Source of the DNA: Pectinophora gossypiella
Taxonomy: Eukaryota > Arthropoda > Insecta > Lepidoptera > Gelechiidae
Assembly (NCBI RefSeq): GCF_024362695.1
Contig: NC_065422.1
Coordinates: 10,291,534-10,355,533 of the forward strand
Direction: 5' to 3'
Length of the DNA stretch: 64,000 nt
Shown here: positions 22,301 through 37,300 of the stretch, piece by piece
Layout: every line of letters begins with the position of its first letter
Position numbering within the stretch: position 1 is the first letter of the stretch
Program-made: the position numbers and the translations under genes
The notes under the pieces: generated by a model
The model's input: only the letters and a program-made list of their open reading frames with translations
The model's database searches: none
Told to the model about the DNA's origin: nothing

Positions 22301-25300
22301 TGTGTTACCATCAAATAAGTATCTCCAACATTCCAAGGAAGTAAATTTTATTATTGAAAATTAAGTAACTGACTAATGTATTTAATTACTATTACTTGTC
22401 ACATGCGAGGTGTTAGTGACATCGTAACAAATACTGAGGGGGATGATTCAGACCATGATTCTGAGTTAATATCAAGTGGAATTTCCTGTCGGAAAATTCA
22501 TGACAGTGTTTGTATTTTTTTTAATATTTTCAGTTCCATACTTTTGCGACGGAAAATTCCACTTGATATCAACTCAGAATCATGGTCTGATTTATCCCTT
22601 AAAGTTTTCGTTACGATGTCACTAACACCTTGCATAAAAAAATTATTAAAACTGTAAGTAAATATTTTACTAAAAGTTCAAAATTTCCTTGCAAATTAAA
22701 GACATTGGTCGTGGGTAATTTATTTTTTACGCAATGGCAACACAGGTCGGTTGACGTCAGCTGGACTAAGCTTGAAATGTTAGCTGTCACTTTTGAGTAT
22801 AGCTGGTTTTCTTATACCATGACACAGACAAACAGTAGCGTGGCTCACCAGTTGCTCCGTCGCGCGGCCCATATCAGCGCGGTGCTGCCGACCAATATGT
22901 TAGTGACAAACTGTGCTCACACCGTGTACACTTATAATAGATAATGTAGAACTGCCCTACGTTCACATTTAGGGTCGAACTCCATCTGGCCGTTACGCGT
23001 CGCACTTCCCCTATGCTTCTATCCTTATTGATGCCGATTCCAGTACGGTCACGAGCACTAATATGTATACACTTTGGTCACATTGTCACATTGACTTGTT
23101 TAACAAATTGAACTGTAAGTCTCACTAAATGTCAAATATGTTAGTGCGACAGAGTCCTAAAGTAGGTACATTATGTTGCTCATGACTGTACACACCATTT
23201 AATTTTATTTTAAGTTATACCTGTCATTTTCTTAAACGCCGAAAAGGAAAGGGCCCATCCCTATTAATCAACAGGCGTAAAATTTATTTAGAAGACGGTG
23301 GGCGGCAGCATACAGAAGGCGGTCCACGCAGCATATAGCCGTACCAAGTGGAAAACCATAACCTGTGGTCGCGATCCTCAGCAGTGAGGGAACGAAGAAG
23401 AAGAAAATAAAATTTATGGAACACACGTCAACTTTAGGCAGAGTTTAAAAAACCCTCCCAACATTTTATATTGGCCAATTACCTGACAGAATTAAGTTGA
23501 CAGAACACGTGAAACGGGAAGCATGTCAGTGGTATGCCTATGTTATTCGCACGGGTTATTCATTCATTTTAAAAATAACATATATCAATCTCCCGTCCCT
23601 TTCCTTTTCGGTGGATAAGAAAATGACGGATATAACTTAAAATAAAATTAGGTGTCTGCAGGAATCAGGACCTTTAATTACTTAAAAAAATGTGCTACCA
23701 AAGCTTTTTAGCTATAGAAGAGCGGTAACTCCTGGCACAGGCTGTACAAGTCTAAAAGGAGGTTACAGCCACTATATTTTCTTATACAAGTGTCTAAATA
23801 AAATAAATATTTTTTTTAAGTTATTTTCTGACACTCAGAACCGTAATTTGCTAGAGCGAGATAAAGACTCCCGGCGACCGCACTCCTACTGCCTCGTCGA
23901 TTCCGCCACGTGCGGTCGCGTTATCTCGCTCGAGCAAATGACTGTTCTGAGTGATAGTAAAGGATAGAAGTATAGGAAAGTGGAATTTTGGGCCGAAATC
24001 CGTACCAACTAGTGCAGTAGACTGTAAACACTCGCTGCCATAGACGAGTAAACACAAGGTGAGCGGCAACGAATGAATGTAAACGTAGGATTACTCAGGC
24101 GATAAATCTAGACCAGCGACTCTTAAAGTGGATTCCATAGAAATGTTACCAAGGATCCGAGAAAGCATTGTCTGTCAGACGTAATTGGGTCGTGTACTAG
24201 GATCAAGATAAATTATGAAATTCTGATTACTAAATAAACACAGATCTAAAACTAACGAAAGACATTTTCTTTTTTCTATTCAACTTATTTATTAATTTTA
24301 ATCCAGAAAAACTTAATAAGTCCGACATTTTATCACTTTTTCTATGACGTCACAGTGTGCTTCATACAAATTCCATAGTAATTTCGTGTTTGACGTTTAA
24401 TAAAAAGTAACTGATTTGACTAGTTGGAAACTAACCTATTGTCCTTATTTAAATTATTGTCTTCTATTTTTAAATCATTTGATATGAGGTTCCATAATAT
24501 AAAGCGTATTTGGTGGGTGTTTCGTTATTGTAAAACTTTGAGAACCCCTGGTCTAAACATATCGCCTAACTTGAAAACTTTTAAGGAACTAGGTTGTTAA
24601 TTATGCCTAAGACCTCTTCTAACGTAGCATGATTAGAATAGCAAGACAGAGATATAGAACTTCGCCTTGCGCGAAAATGACGAGAGATCTCTCTTTCGCA
24701 CTGACGATATATAGCTTATTACGAAAGAGACGAGAGATATTTATTTATCAAGACATGTCACTGTAATCATGCTACGTTATAAAGGGTGTAAACTGAGTGT
24801 ATTCACCAGGTCCTGTTAATACTAGAATACCTTTCTCTTAGTGCTAATTCCTGTACACACCATTTAATTTTATTGTGAGTTACACCTGTCATTTTCTTAT
24901 TCGCTGAAAAAGAAAGGGACGGCAAATCGACAAGCATAAAATTTATGGAACACACGTCAAATTTAGGCAGAATTCTAAAACAACAAAGAACCCTCTATTT
25001 TTTTTACATCGGCCAATAACCCGATAGAATTAAGTTGATGTCACGTAAAACGAGTTGCATACCAGCGATATACTTATTCGTCCGGGTCATTCATTCATTC
25101 ACTCATTCATTTTAAAATTAAAAGCCGTCAATCATCCGTCCCTTTTCTTTTCGGTGGATAAGAAAATGACAGGTATAACGTAAAAGAAAATAATATGGTG
25201 TCTACAGGAATTAGCGCTATTATATGCATTATTTGGTCTAAAAAATACTTAGTATTTTGTCAATAAAAATAAGTCTTAGAGCTGGCCGAAAAAGGGCAAT

Positions 25301-28300
25301 GACCTCTTTTCGGCCAATTCTGACAGCTGTCTTACGCACGATAGCTAGAATCAGACTTTAGTTTTAGCCGTATTGATGAGTATGAGTTAGTGAGATAGTA
25401 TATAGAATACTAACCATGAGTTCGCGAGGGTTGAACATATCAGCTGCATGTTTGTTCAGGGCCGCTAGGGCTGCGTTTGGCGGGTACCCCAGGGCGACGG
25501 GCTTACTCGCTTCCGCTTCCGCTGCCGCGTGTCGGCGCGAGTTGAAAATTGCCTTCAACGCCTGTTAAAACCGATTACTTTTTTTATTACGTACAACTTA
25601 GAGGCAACTTACTGCAAATGCAAAGTTAAAAGCAATAACAGAATGATTAAGAGCTGACTGAGGATTTTGGGTAATATTTATTGGGTTATATTAATTGGAG
25701 ACACAAAGTCTTCTTCTCTCGTGTGGGTTGTGATTTCTGAAGTCAATGCCCGACTTCATCAACCCTGGTGTCAGGGTTACTATTGAGCTGCCAAAGGCCC
25801 CTGACATGGCTCATGTATATATGTCACCGTAAAATTGTAAATAACGTTAGATTATAATCTATCTATTATAGAGATTGTGAACTGTCGAAAAATTGTGAAA
25901 CGTAATATACTGCTTACAATTTAACGTATTATTATTCGTCAGATTATAATCTATCGAAGTGAAACCGTCAAATTATAATAATCTAACGTTATTTACAATT
26001 TTACGGTGACATATATAAGTAACGACTATATAAGTAAAATAGTAGCTGGAACGGATTGCTTAACGTGGCCTATAAAGCACGGATCATCTTACTTTCGGAC
26101 AACTGGGTAATCTGATCAGCCTGCAATGTCCTGACCAAACTACAGATTATTTTTTGGGTATTATGTCGCCACTGAAATTCGAACCAGAGAATTCCAGGCC
26201 GTGAGCCTACAGGTCAACCACTGGACTACGGAAGCCGTTGTTTGTGTACTTACATGTGGCGTGCAATGTTTGTCGGTGAGATGGTTGAGTAGTGCGAAGG
26301 TTCTGCGAGGAACGCGGTCGCAGTCTAGCCACAGACAAGGTGCCTCGCCGCCCGCGTTCGGGGGGCAATGTGTCTTCGCTGCGTGCGCAAATACCTCCGT
26401 TGCGTTCTCGAATGTTCTGTCACAGACATACATGAAGCATAATTAGATCCGCAATATACAAATGCTTGCGACCTGGCGAGGAATGGGTAGTCTCTGCCTG
26501 CCCATTCGTCGTTACTAACATGATATACCTAATAGTATATGATACTACACAGAATAAATAATATTATTGGACGGACAATCGTATCGATGTCGAGCTAGGT
26601 TTACCTCACTTTCACACGTGTATGAAAGTACATACATAGACGCGTATTTTCCGCCTTCTTTCAGAGACTTTGGACTTCAAGTTGCTAGAGGGCTTCTTCG
26701 ACATTCATAAATCGTTTTATACACGCACGCCGGTTCAGAGTAGATCCTACTAAACCTTTTTTGGGACATCCCCAATTCACTTTCAAACCGTAAACGAAGG
26801 GTTACTTACTTGCCGCAGCCTCTCCAATGACAAATCCAGGGTGTCTCGTCTTGTCCAGGTTGTACCGTCACCGGCGTCACCGGGGGCGGAGTCGCCGTCG
26901 GCTTTGGAGTCACCGGCTGCAATAAAATAACAAAACCTGTCTATATACATCCCAGGCTCAGGCCTCTCCTCCTTCTCATAAGGGGTATGGAGAATACTAA
27001 TCAGGATGCATCAGTGCGGGTTAGAAACTATATTATGGATAGTCGCGAGTACTTTTTTTAAATATAGTGACTCCATTTTTTGTTTTTTTTTTTTCAAAAA
27101 TATGTTTCCAGCGGGACTTGAACCCACAGCTTTTGTTAGGCCGAGACGAGCATGTGACCCATTAAAGGAAAAGAGAAAGAAATTATTCATTATGTAAAAG
27201 GACGCCACACACAATAACAATACCAAACCACCGGATCCTCATCCTGCACTATCCAGGTAACCAGCACGGACTTTTGGTGTCTTGATTACTTTAGATTAAA
27301 ATTGAAACCGTTTAGTCTTACCTCTGGTGACGGTGTGACTGGCTGCGTGACAACAATCTCCTTGTCTCCGATCTTGTTGTTGCCCACCATAACTGGCTGC
27401 CTGCTTATCACCTGACGCATCACTGGCTGCTGCGGTTTCTGTAACAACGGACTCAACGTTAAAGACTATAATGTTCTTCTTCCAGTTCCTATCCTATTGG
27501 AAGTTGAACGGCATCAAAGCTATTCTTATTTGGAGACAGCAGCTTGAACAATCGTGGTCGTGCTGCAGCCGAACCAATCCCCTAAGTACTTAAGCCAGGA
27601 GTGCCGCCTCCAGCCGTAACTTATTTTTATCAAGATGTTACCCTGGTTTATGAGCTGTCGTATAAGTTACTCCAGCTTATACTTGTAATGTGACTGAAGT
27701 ATGGCAATTTCCTGCACTTGGATGATGTTGACGAGATCTACCTTCTTTTTGCGTAATATTCAACACAGTTTTATTATCTTCACTAATATATGGAACTATC
27801 TCCTTCTCTCATGTGGGTTGTGATATCAATGACCAACCCCATAAATCCTGGTAACCATGCCATGGTTACTATTAAGCGGCAAAGGCCCCTGACATGGCTC
27901 ATGTAACTACTACATACTTACAGTACCAGGAAACAACTGCTTAACGTACTCTCCAAAACATTGATCATTTTCGTGATAACATTGAGAGTTTCGGTCAAAC
28001 GAGTGATCAGCCTGCAATGTCTTAACAAAACTAGGGATCACAAAGTGATTTCTGTGATATGTCCCTACTGGCATTCGAAACCGGGACCTCCGGGACGTGA
28101 GCCTAAAGCTCAACTACTCGATCACGAATGCCGTCTAAGGCCGGGACTACAGCGTAGATAAATTATAACTCACCACACTAGCCTGTATGACAGTGGGTTT
28201 GCTCTCCATAGGCGCTACACTTGTGGTACTCGCTTGCACGGTCACCACTTGGCTCCGCTGCGGCTGTTGAACCACTCTATGTATTCCTGGCTTCATTGGA

Positions 28301-31300
28301 GCGTTCATTATGATCTGCTGGTTGCTTGATACTGCTATGATCTGTAATAGAAGTGTTTATTTGATAAAATGTTGGAATAAACTCAATTTTTACTTCTGCT
28401 ATCGTGTGGGTGGTTGTGAAGTGGACTACCAACCGAATTAAACCCTGGAGTGGTGGTTATTATCGAGCTGCCAAAGGCCCCTGACATGTCATTATGTTTA
28501 TATATGTTTATTACCCTACTGGAAGTAAAGGACACATTGAAGCAATTCATATAAAAAAAAAACAATATTGTTATTTGACATTTGCGAATATAAATATAAA
28601 AGTAAGTGCACATTGTCAACAAATATCAAAAGTAGCGGTCGGTTGTTTTTTCGAATCCAAAAAGTGAAGAATTTGATGCAAAATATTAACGTTTACATCA
28701 TGCCTCATCTCACTATTTCTGAGATGTATTTAGATTTACGTCTACCGAAAATTGTCTTCTGAATGCTTGTGATTCTACTCAACCTTCGCTCGTTTATCTG
28801 TCAGTAAAATGGAATGTAACAGCGAAATGTTTACCTGCTGGTTGCCCTGCAAAAGTTGTTGGCTGCCTTGTATGATCTGCTGGTTGCCGGTGACTATCTG
28901 GTTGCTCGACGAGGTGATCAACGCCGGTGGTTGTTTCTGAGTAACCACTATCTGTTGAGTCTGTGGTTGGTTGACAATCTGGGCCTTGTGGGGTTGCGGT
29001 TGCGTGGTTATTATAGGTTGCTGACTCGGCGTCATTTGAGAGGTGTTCTGTTGAGGAATGGGGGTTTTAGCTTGGGGTTTTTAAGTGGAAGTTATAAAAA
29101 TATAAATGCTATGATAATGGATAGTTAATATTTTGTTATATATCGCATATGAATTCCAATACTGTAACAAATCAAACAACACGTGTTTTGAGTTGGTATA
29201 TTTCAAAATGCAAATTCAAATAATCAACATAAGTAACTAAACATCTCCCCTAGCGTTACCCTGTCTCTCGCGAAGTCCATTTCCCTAACCTGAAGATTTG
29301 ACAGTTCCAGTTTTTTATAGAAGCGACTGCCTGTCTCACGTTCAAACCCGCGAAGGGTACCAATACAGGTTAGATCACATACTTCCGAAACGTATTTCTC
29401 GGGCATGTGAGTTTCCTCACGATGTTTTCCTACGCCGCTGAGCACGTAATCATTTATAATCCAAATATGAATTAGAAAACAAATTCTATAATCATTGGTT
29501 TAACTGGGATTCGAACCTGTGACCTCATACTGAGAATCAAGCGTTCGAATTCAAACGTTTAGAAGATAAACTCGTTGAAGACCAATTTCACAAGTTATTG
29601 ATCCTACGTCATTTCGTAGGGTATTATTGCTAAGGACAAGAATTTATTATAGGTTAAGTGATATTTTCTCCACCAGTCAGTAGACCGTAAGATTTTTAAG
29701 TGCAACTTAGAAATATACTCTCTAAAAAACTATGAACTATCAATCTTTAAAATCGCTTTATTGTTGCGATGTTACAGTATTCGATCCCATGTGCAATATG
29801 CAAGGTGTTAGTGGCATCGTAACGAATACTGAAGGGGATGATTCAGACCATTCTCTTTAGTTACGATGTCACTTACACCCCGGACAAGTACTCATGGGTG
29901 TTAATATCACCGTAACGAATACTGAGGGGGATGATTCCGCCCATGATTCTCAGTTGATATCATTGTGGAATATTCTGTCGCAAAAGTGAAAATGAAAATA
30001 ATTTTAAAACATACTAAATTTTTCATGAATTTTGCGACGGAAAATTCCACTGGATATCAACTCAGAATCATGGTCTAAGTCATAATTCAAAGGTTTCGTT
30101 ACGACGTCACTAACACCCTGTATTGCAGAATCATATAATTTCCCAAGAAAGCTTAGTATACTGCACATCATTACTGCATAACACACCAGTTTTACACTAC
30201 AAATAGTTACTTAATAACCCTTCCCATGATCCCTTTACCAACCAAGCATCACACTACAACATAAACTACCACTTAAATAAATGTATCTAATTATTTAAAT
30301 AAACTATGTTGTACCTTATAACATGCACGTTAGAACTCTGTTTTACACATAGCTTACATAAACATCTAAACTACATCTAAAATCCTATATATAGGCTATT
30401 TTCTATTTCAAAAGATATGAGTACGTTTGATCACGATCCAGCGTGGTCTAAAGCAGCGATAAGTCTAAAGTGAAGCACGCAAACTCAAATAGTGCGTATT
30501 CACTTTTGTATTTAAAATCTCCACATAATGTAATTGGGTCGTGTACTACTAAATAAAAACAGATCTAGAATTAACGAAAAACATTTTCCTTTTTCTATTT
30601 AACTTATTTATGAATTTTAATAAAAAAAAACGTAATAATAACTCTGAAATTCATAGAATTTTGAGTACTAATACCATATCGATAAGCGATTATCTACCGT
30701 ATTATATCTAGCTACAGATCCACGTAATATTTGAGCCGTTTATACATTCTCAATAGATTGGACGTAAACGTAACGAAGACATTCGTATATCAAACGATCC
30801 AAAGCATCAAGCATATTACATCCACTACACCAGCTATACTCAACCTTTTTTGTGGCCATAAACAGGTTTTTTTTTGTATAATCACCAAAATCAATGCATG
30901 CTATGCTAACCTTTATTATTATCCACTGTCTACATTCACGCTAAGGAGAATGCCGAAGCGACTAAAGAACTTAATATCAAGAAAAAAAAAATGTGATTTT
31001 AATTATGAAAATACATGTTCTAATATGGAATCCTAATTTCTATGGAAAAAAAGTTAAATATGTAGGTACTTCCTGTGCGAATACGAACGACCTAGTGACA
31101 AATGTCATATCATTGAATATATTTTTTTCTCGATGATTTCTTCTTCTTCTTTTAATGTTGTTGTAATGTAATGATGTTGGGTTGTAGAGCTCGAACATCA
31201 GATTTCCACTCCCCGCGAGCTTTTACAGCCTCTTTATCTTGCTCCCAATCGATATATATACATCGATAGTTATTTTTATGAAAAATATACATACATACAT

Positions 31301-34300
31301 AAACACACGCCTATTTTCCACCGGGGTAAGCAGAGACTATGGAATTCCATTTGCTTCGATCCTGACACACTTCTCTTGCTTCCTCCATATTCATCAATCG
31401 TTTCATACACGCTCGCTGGTTCAGATTAGATCGTACTAAACCTTTCCTACGGACATCTCCAATTTGGTCAATAATATTTATTATAATAATTAACACTAAG
31501 CATCAATAAGAAAAAACACCATGATACTTTTTTTTCCCCAGAACTTACGATTCCATATTAACTTCTTCAATTTTCCACATTATGAACTTGTCACACAATT
31601 TAGTTTCTTGCGATACTGTCCATTGGCATTCTCATTTTAAATTGTTAACAATTTATACAGCTACTATGCCAAATTGGCCATTCATATACGCTTAACTGGC
31701 CGGTTGAGTATAGCTCTATAAACATTTACATTTCCCGTCTACTGAAGCATCTACAGTGCTTAGTATTGTGTTTGGACCTGTGCAAGGGCAGTTTTGACCA
31801 CCGTGATAGGTTGCGATGTGCTCACTAGGGTAGGCTGACTTACTATTACCCTCTGTGCAGACTGAATCACGCCTGAATTCTGTACAACAATACACCCGTC
31901 AACATATTGGCCCTGACACCTCCTAATTTTATTTTAAATTGTACCTGTCATTTTCTTATCCGGCGAATAGGAACGGAACGGATAATTGACAACTATTAAT
32001 TTTAAAATGAATGAATGAATGAATGATTCACCCAGGCGAATCAAAGGCATCTCGATGATATGCAACCCGTTTGACGTGTGCCGTTAACTTAATTCTGTCG
32101 GGTTATTGCCCAATGTAAAATTGATTAAATTTCTGCTTAAAATTGACGTGTGTTCCATATTATGCCTGTCAATCATCCGTCCCTTTAGCTTTTCGGCGGA
32201 TAAGAAAATGTCAGGTATAACTTAAAATAAAATTAGATGGTGTCTACTGGAATCAGCACCATTATGTTACTATACCCTATTTAACGTAACATGATTAGAG
32301 TGGCATATCTCCCGTCTCTTTCTTTCTCTGTAAACTTTTAGTGTGGAAGAGACATATGTCTCGTTTCTTTCGCGCTAGGCGATGTACATATATATCTCTG
32401 TCCTGCTGTCAGTCTAAGCACGGTGCCTTAAATAGGGTATATAGTATGTGCATGGTGCGTAGGAGTTAGGACAGCTGTCAGAATAGTACATTTTCTTAGT
32501 GTATCCCTTTCGCACTCGGCTGTACTGTATCTTTCTGTCCTGCTTTCATATGCACCATGCTAGAGCGCAAGAACTATAAAGGATGAGCAACATAGTCCCT
32601 ACTACCAATACAAGTTATTTTTTATTTTTTAATATTAAATCCCTCTATCATTTGGGTTGTGAAGTGGATGACCAACCACAGCAACCCTGGTGTCAGGGTT
32701 AGTTTAGAGCCGCCAAAGCCCCCTGACATAGCTCATAGTATATGCCATTGTAGCCTGAAGTAAATGGTTTAGTATTATTTCAACCCGCAGTGGAAAAGCG
32801 TGGTGGAGTATGCTCCATACCCCCTCCGATTGATTGAGGGGAGGCCTGTACTCAGCAGTGGGACGTATATAGGCTGGTTATGTTATGTATATTATTATCT
32901 GTACACACAACGAATAGGTGATTTTAAAAAAAATCTATAAGTAGTTTTGGTAACGCATTTTCAGCATGCTTTCCTATATTGTTTTTGTTTTTCATATCCA
33001 TCTTGGACCTTGTAAGTTGTCTTTGATTACTTGTGACTGTGCCCATCCCGAGCATAACGACATTACGAGCGAATAGGGCCTCATAGACCATTCGATTCAT
33101 CCGACAAAAAGGTAATGCGCGATTACTATCACTGTACCGATAAAAATAATGCACCACCCAAATTACATGTGCACTTTAATCAATAAACTTTTAAATATTC
33201 GACATTATAAAAAGAAAACACTGTCTCATAACATGGATTGGTAGGTGAGACTATTTTGCCAATGTAACAAAAACATTTTTCCCATTAATTCCACAGAAAT
33301 ATTACGTCAATTATCCTGAAGCTTTGTCCTTAGCACATCATACAACCTTGATTATGAAAAAAAATACACGTTTATTGATATAATGACCACCTGTTAGTAA
33401 GGTAAAAGACACTATTATTAATAAAAACATACATTTACGAAAAGAATTTGATAGACAAGTATTCAATCCAAATGCATTTCAAATGATTGGAGTGAACTTT
33501 GTTTGGCTATCAAACTCCTAAACTCATGTTCAGCAGTCGTTAAATTTATAACTAGATTGGAGGAAATGTTAAACACAAGACAGTGTGGTTAATTAACGAT
33601 TCAATAGTGGAATATTAGTAAGAAATATAGCGTAGAAGTAGCTTCGCAGAAGCAAATAGCAACAGACGTATTAGAGTTAACCTACATCCAGTCGCACTGC
33701 ATCACATTTACCTATACTTCTATCCTTTTCTGTCACTCACTCAGACCTGTCATTTGATAAAGCGAGATAAAGAGTGAGAGTGCACCCGCACTCTGACCGC
33801 CTCACCAAGAACGCCGCGTGCGTTTTCATTATCTCGCTCTAGTAAACGACTGTTCTGAGTGACAGAAAAGGATGGAAGCATAGAAAAGTGCGATGTGGTT
33901 CAACCTTCAAGCTTCTATGAAAGCTAAAATGATAAAGGATCCAAAGAAATGAAAAGAGCAAATTGTCAAAAAGTTAAATTTGACAACATGATATGCAGCA
34001 AAGCTTCTCCAAAGAAACAATGAATGAATGAATGAATGAAAAAAGGGTAACCCTTAGGAAAGACAACCTTGGAATAATCTCCTATGAAAGTTTAAAAAAA
34101 AAGCTTACTAAGACACACACACAGCCCTAAACCAGGACAAGTGTGTCGTTGAATAAGCTATAGGAATACAGTGAATGAATAAATTATAATTGAGTGAATG
34201 AATTTTTGAAAACATGCTGATTAAAAATTCCGGGGTTGTGAGTGGATGAATGAATGAAAACATGTAGAATAAAAATGATCGAAAGATGAGATGAAAAAAT

Positions 34301-37300
34301 GAATGAAGGAGTGAAAGAATGAATGAACGGAATTAGTGCGACAAGAAGCGTGGAATTGGCTTCTAAGGGATTTTTAACCTGAATGATTTGCTGTTGCGTT
34401 ATCGCCTCTGTGGCCTGGGTAATAAGACTGTTTAACGTCGCCTCGTCGAGTCCACCGGGGTTGTTCACCTTTTGTGTGTAAATCGTCATTATAAGTCAGT
34501 AAATAACATATTTACAGGTACAAATATATAGAGATAACTTTACTGTGAGAATTTGTTTAGCATCTAATATCTGAAAACATTAAGACCTTTAAAATAATGA
34601 TAGAAGTGCCCAGTTTTAAAGACAAATTAAAAACCTAAACTAAAAATTAGAGGCCAGTCTCTGTTATCTGTTTTCTTTTATTTGAATTTCAACTCAGAAG
34701 TAAAGGAAATATTTCTTGATCATTTCTTTTTTACGACTTATGATAGATTATCTTCGGATGGCATTCACTACTTGGCCAGACAAGTGGAGGTCACTTAGTG
34801 GGTTTATTTGAAAGTAAAACGAAGTATCGTACGTACCGTCAGAGTAAGTGGCCCGCCTCCAGTAGGTCCTTGCACGATTATAATCGTCTTCTGCATCATG
34901 TTACCGGGAATATTCTGTGTTATGTAGCCTAGACTCCCTGTAACAATTTCAACCATTCAAACAATGCTCCAACCCGCAGTGGAGCAGCGTGGTGGAGTAT
35001 GCTCCATACCCTCTCCGGTTGATTGAGAGGAGGCCTGTGCCCAGCAGTGGGACGTATATAGGCTATTTATGTTATGTAACAATGCTCCATAAGTTAACAG
35101 CTTCCCTGGTCTAGTGGTTAGAGCGTTAGGCTCATTATCTGGAGGTCCGAGTTCGATTTCCGACGAGGACATTGTCGAAATCATTTTGTGAGACTGTCCT
35201 TTGTTTCGTAAGAACTTTGCATGCTTGAATCACTACTTTTAGTCTCTTTATAGCCCGCCACTTCCCTAAAATGGGGGATGAAATTTTATATGAGACTTTT
35301 CGCAGTTTTCAAGGCGGGAAAATTAGTACATTAGGAAAGGGGAACCCTCTTAGCGCGAATTTAACAGGAGCGAAACCGTTGGCAAAAATGTAGTTTTCTT
35401 ATAAAAGTTATTCTTGCTTATAAAAATAAATTACCTTGTGAAGTGCTGGGGGTGGCTATAATCTGCATTGGTTGCTGCACGAACTGGGTTGGCTGGGTCG
35501 CGATTGGTTTTTCTGGGAATTACAAGGACAATATATATATATATAAAAACGGCCTCCGTGGTCCAATGGTTGTGCGCTAAGCTCACGATCCGGAGGTCCC
35601 GGGTTCGAATCATTTTGTTAGCATTACTGTCTGTATTGTGGGAAGTAGGCGTGTATGTGACAGATAACTGAAGTCCACGCAGGCGAAAACCCTGTCATTA
35701 CCTAATAAATGTGTGTAATAACAGCCTCCGTGGTCTAGTGGTTAGAGCGTTAGGCTCACGATCTGGAGGTCCGGGTTCGATTCCCGATGGGGACATTGTC
35801 GAAATCACTTTGTGAGACTGTCCTTTGTTTGGTAAGGACTTTTCAGGCTTGAATCACCTGATTGTCCGAAAAAGTAAGATGATTCCGTGTTTCGGAGGGC
35901 ACCTTAAGCCGTTGGTCCCGGCTATTAGCCGTAAAAACACCTCCACCAACCCGCAGTGGAGCAGCGTGGTGGAGTATGCTCCATACCCCCTCCGGTTGAT
36001 TGAGGGGAGGCCTGTGCCCAGCAGTGGGACGTATATAGGATGTTTATGTTATGTTGTGTGTAATATATTCATCTTCTATCGTGTGGGTTGTGAGGTGAAT
36101 TACCAACCTCATCAACCCTGGTGTCAGTTGTTATTATTGTTGGTTTTATACATTTAGCTCGGCTCAGTGTAATACGTACCTTGAATGATTTATTTTCGAA
36201 TTCATGTTTGCTTCGTAAATGATTATTACGTGCTCAGCGGTGAAGGAAAACATGGTGAGGAAACCCATATTCCCGAGAAGAGAAATGCATTTTGGAGGTA
36301 TGTGACTTAACCTGTATTGGGGTGGTATTCCCTTCAGATTGGAAAATTGGACATGCAGTCGCTTCTATAAAAAAGCGGACCTGTCAAATCTTCAGGTTAG
36401 GTAAGCGGACCCCGTGGAAAATGGAATAAAGCTAGGGTAATGATGACGTACCTTGTATGATAATCTGTCCAGACTGCGAGGCAATGATGTTCTGTACATC
36501 CATCGGTTGAACTTGTAGCATCGGTTGTTGAACTTGTAAAGTCGGTTGTTGTACCTTCACATAAAAAAGAAACCATAGACAGGTACTCAGACGGCTCATA
36601 AATATACGAGTTACAATACAAATATTATTGAAAGAGAATACGCCGTCTTTTGGGTAGAAAGTCCTAGCTATAAAATACACAGTACACGGTTGGCTCGACC
36701 ATTATAGACGGCGATACGGCTCACCACCTATCCCAACCCCGTCCCCCACCTGCCGGCCAAGAAAAATATGACCAAGGAGATCCTAATCTTCAAGCAAGAC
36801 ATGCACTAGAACATGAATATTGTCACAGAATTATAAGGCCGCGCTAAAACTGTGCTCCGCCTACAACAAGACACTCGCCAGGGTAAGACTGTTATTATTA
36901 TGTCACCACTTTATCACCCTTGTTTTTCTTTATCTTTTTTTTTTCTTTTGTTATTTATTTAACACCTCAGAGCGCCGGTTGGAACCCTAGTACCCGACCT
37001 GCACCAATGAGTTATTAATTTATCTTAAGTGCAGCTTTCACTAACACAGGCTCGACCATTATAGACGGCGATACGGTTCACCGCCTATCACATTGGTCTA
37101 ACATAAAGCTCGAGGTGTGGTACTTGGTTCATCTTGCGATGGATGTACGATCACGAGCAACAACATGCATAGAGTTTGGTACCATGTCACACATTTTTTT
37201 TTTTTTTGAGAAATTGCAGTGTGACTCTCACAGACTTTCAGAAATCCACTTGATATCGACTCAGAATCATAGTTTGAATCATCCCCCTCATTATTTGTTA

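Noticed and set aside
22376..22944. Two readings of about 100 codons
   Set aside because: The first is the arm of a foldback B element; the second has no motif and no splice context.
35725..35800. tRNA-like A and B boxes (here and at 37642, 39560, 16210, 21412, 63255)
   Set aside because: The tRNA-like part continues into a shared SINE body, does not fold into a complete cloverleaf by eye and occurs many times, so these are SINE heads, not tRNA genes.
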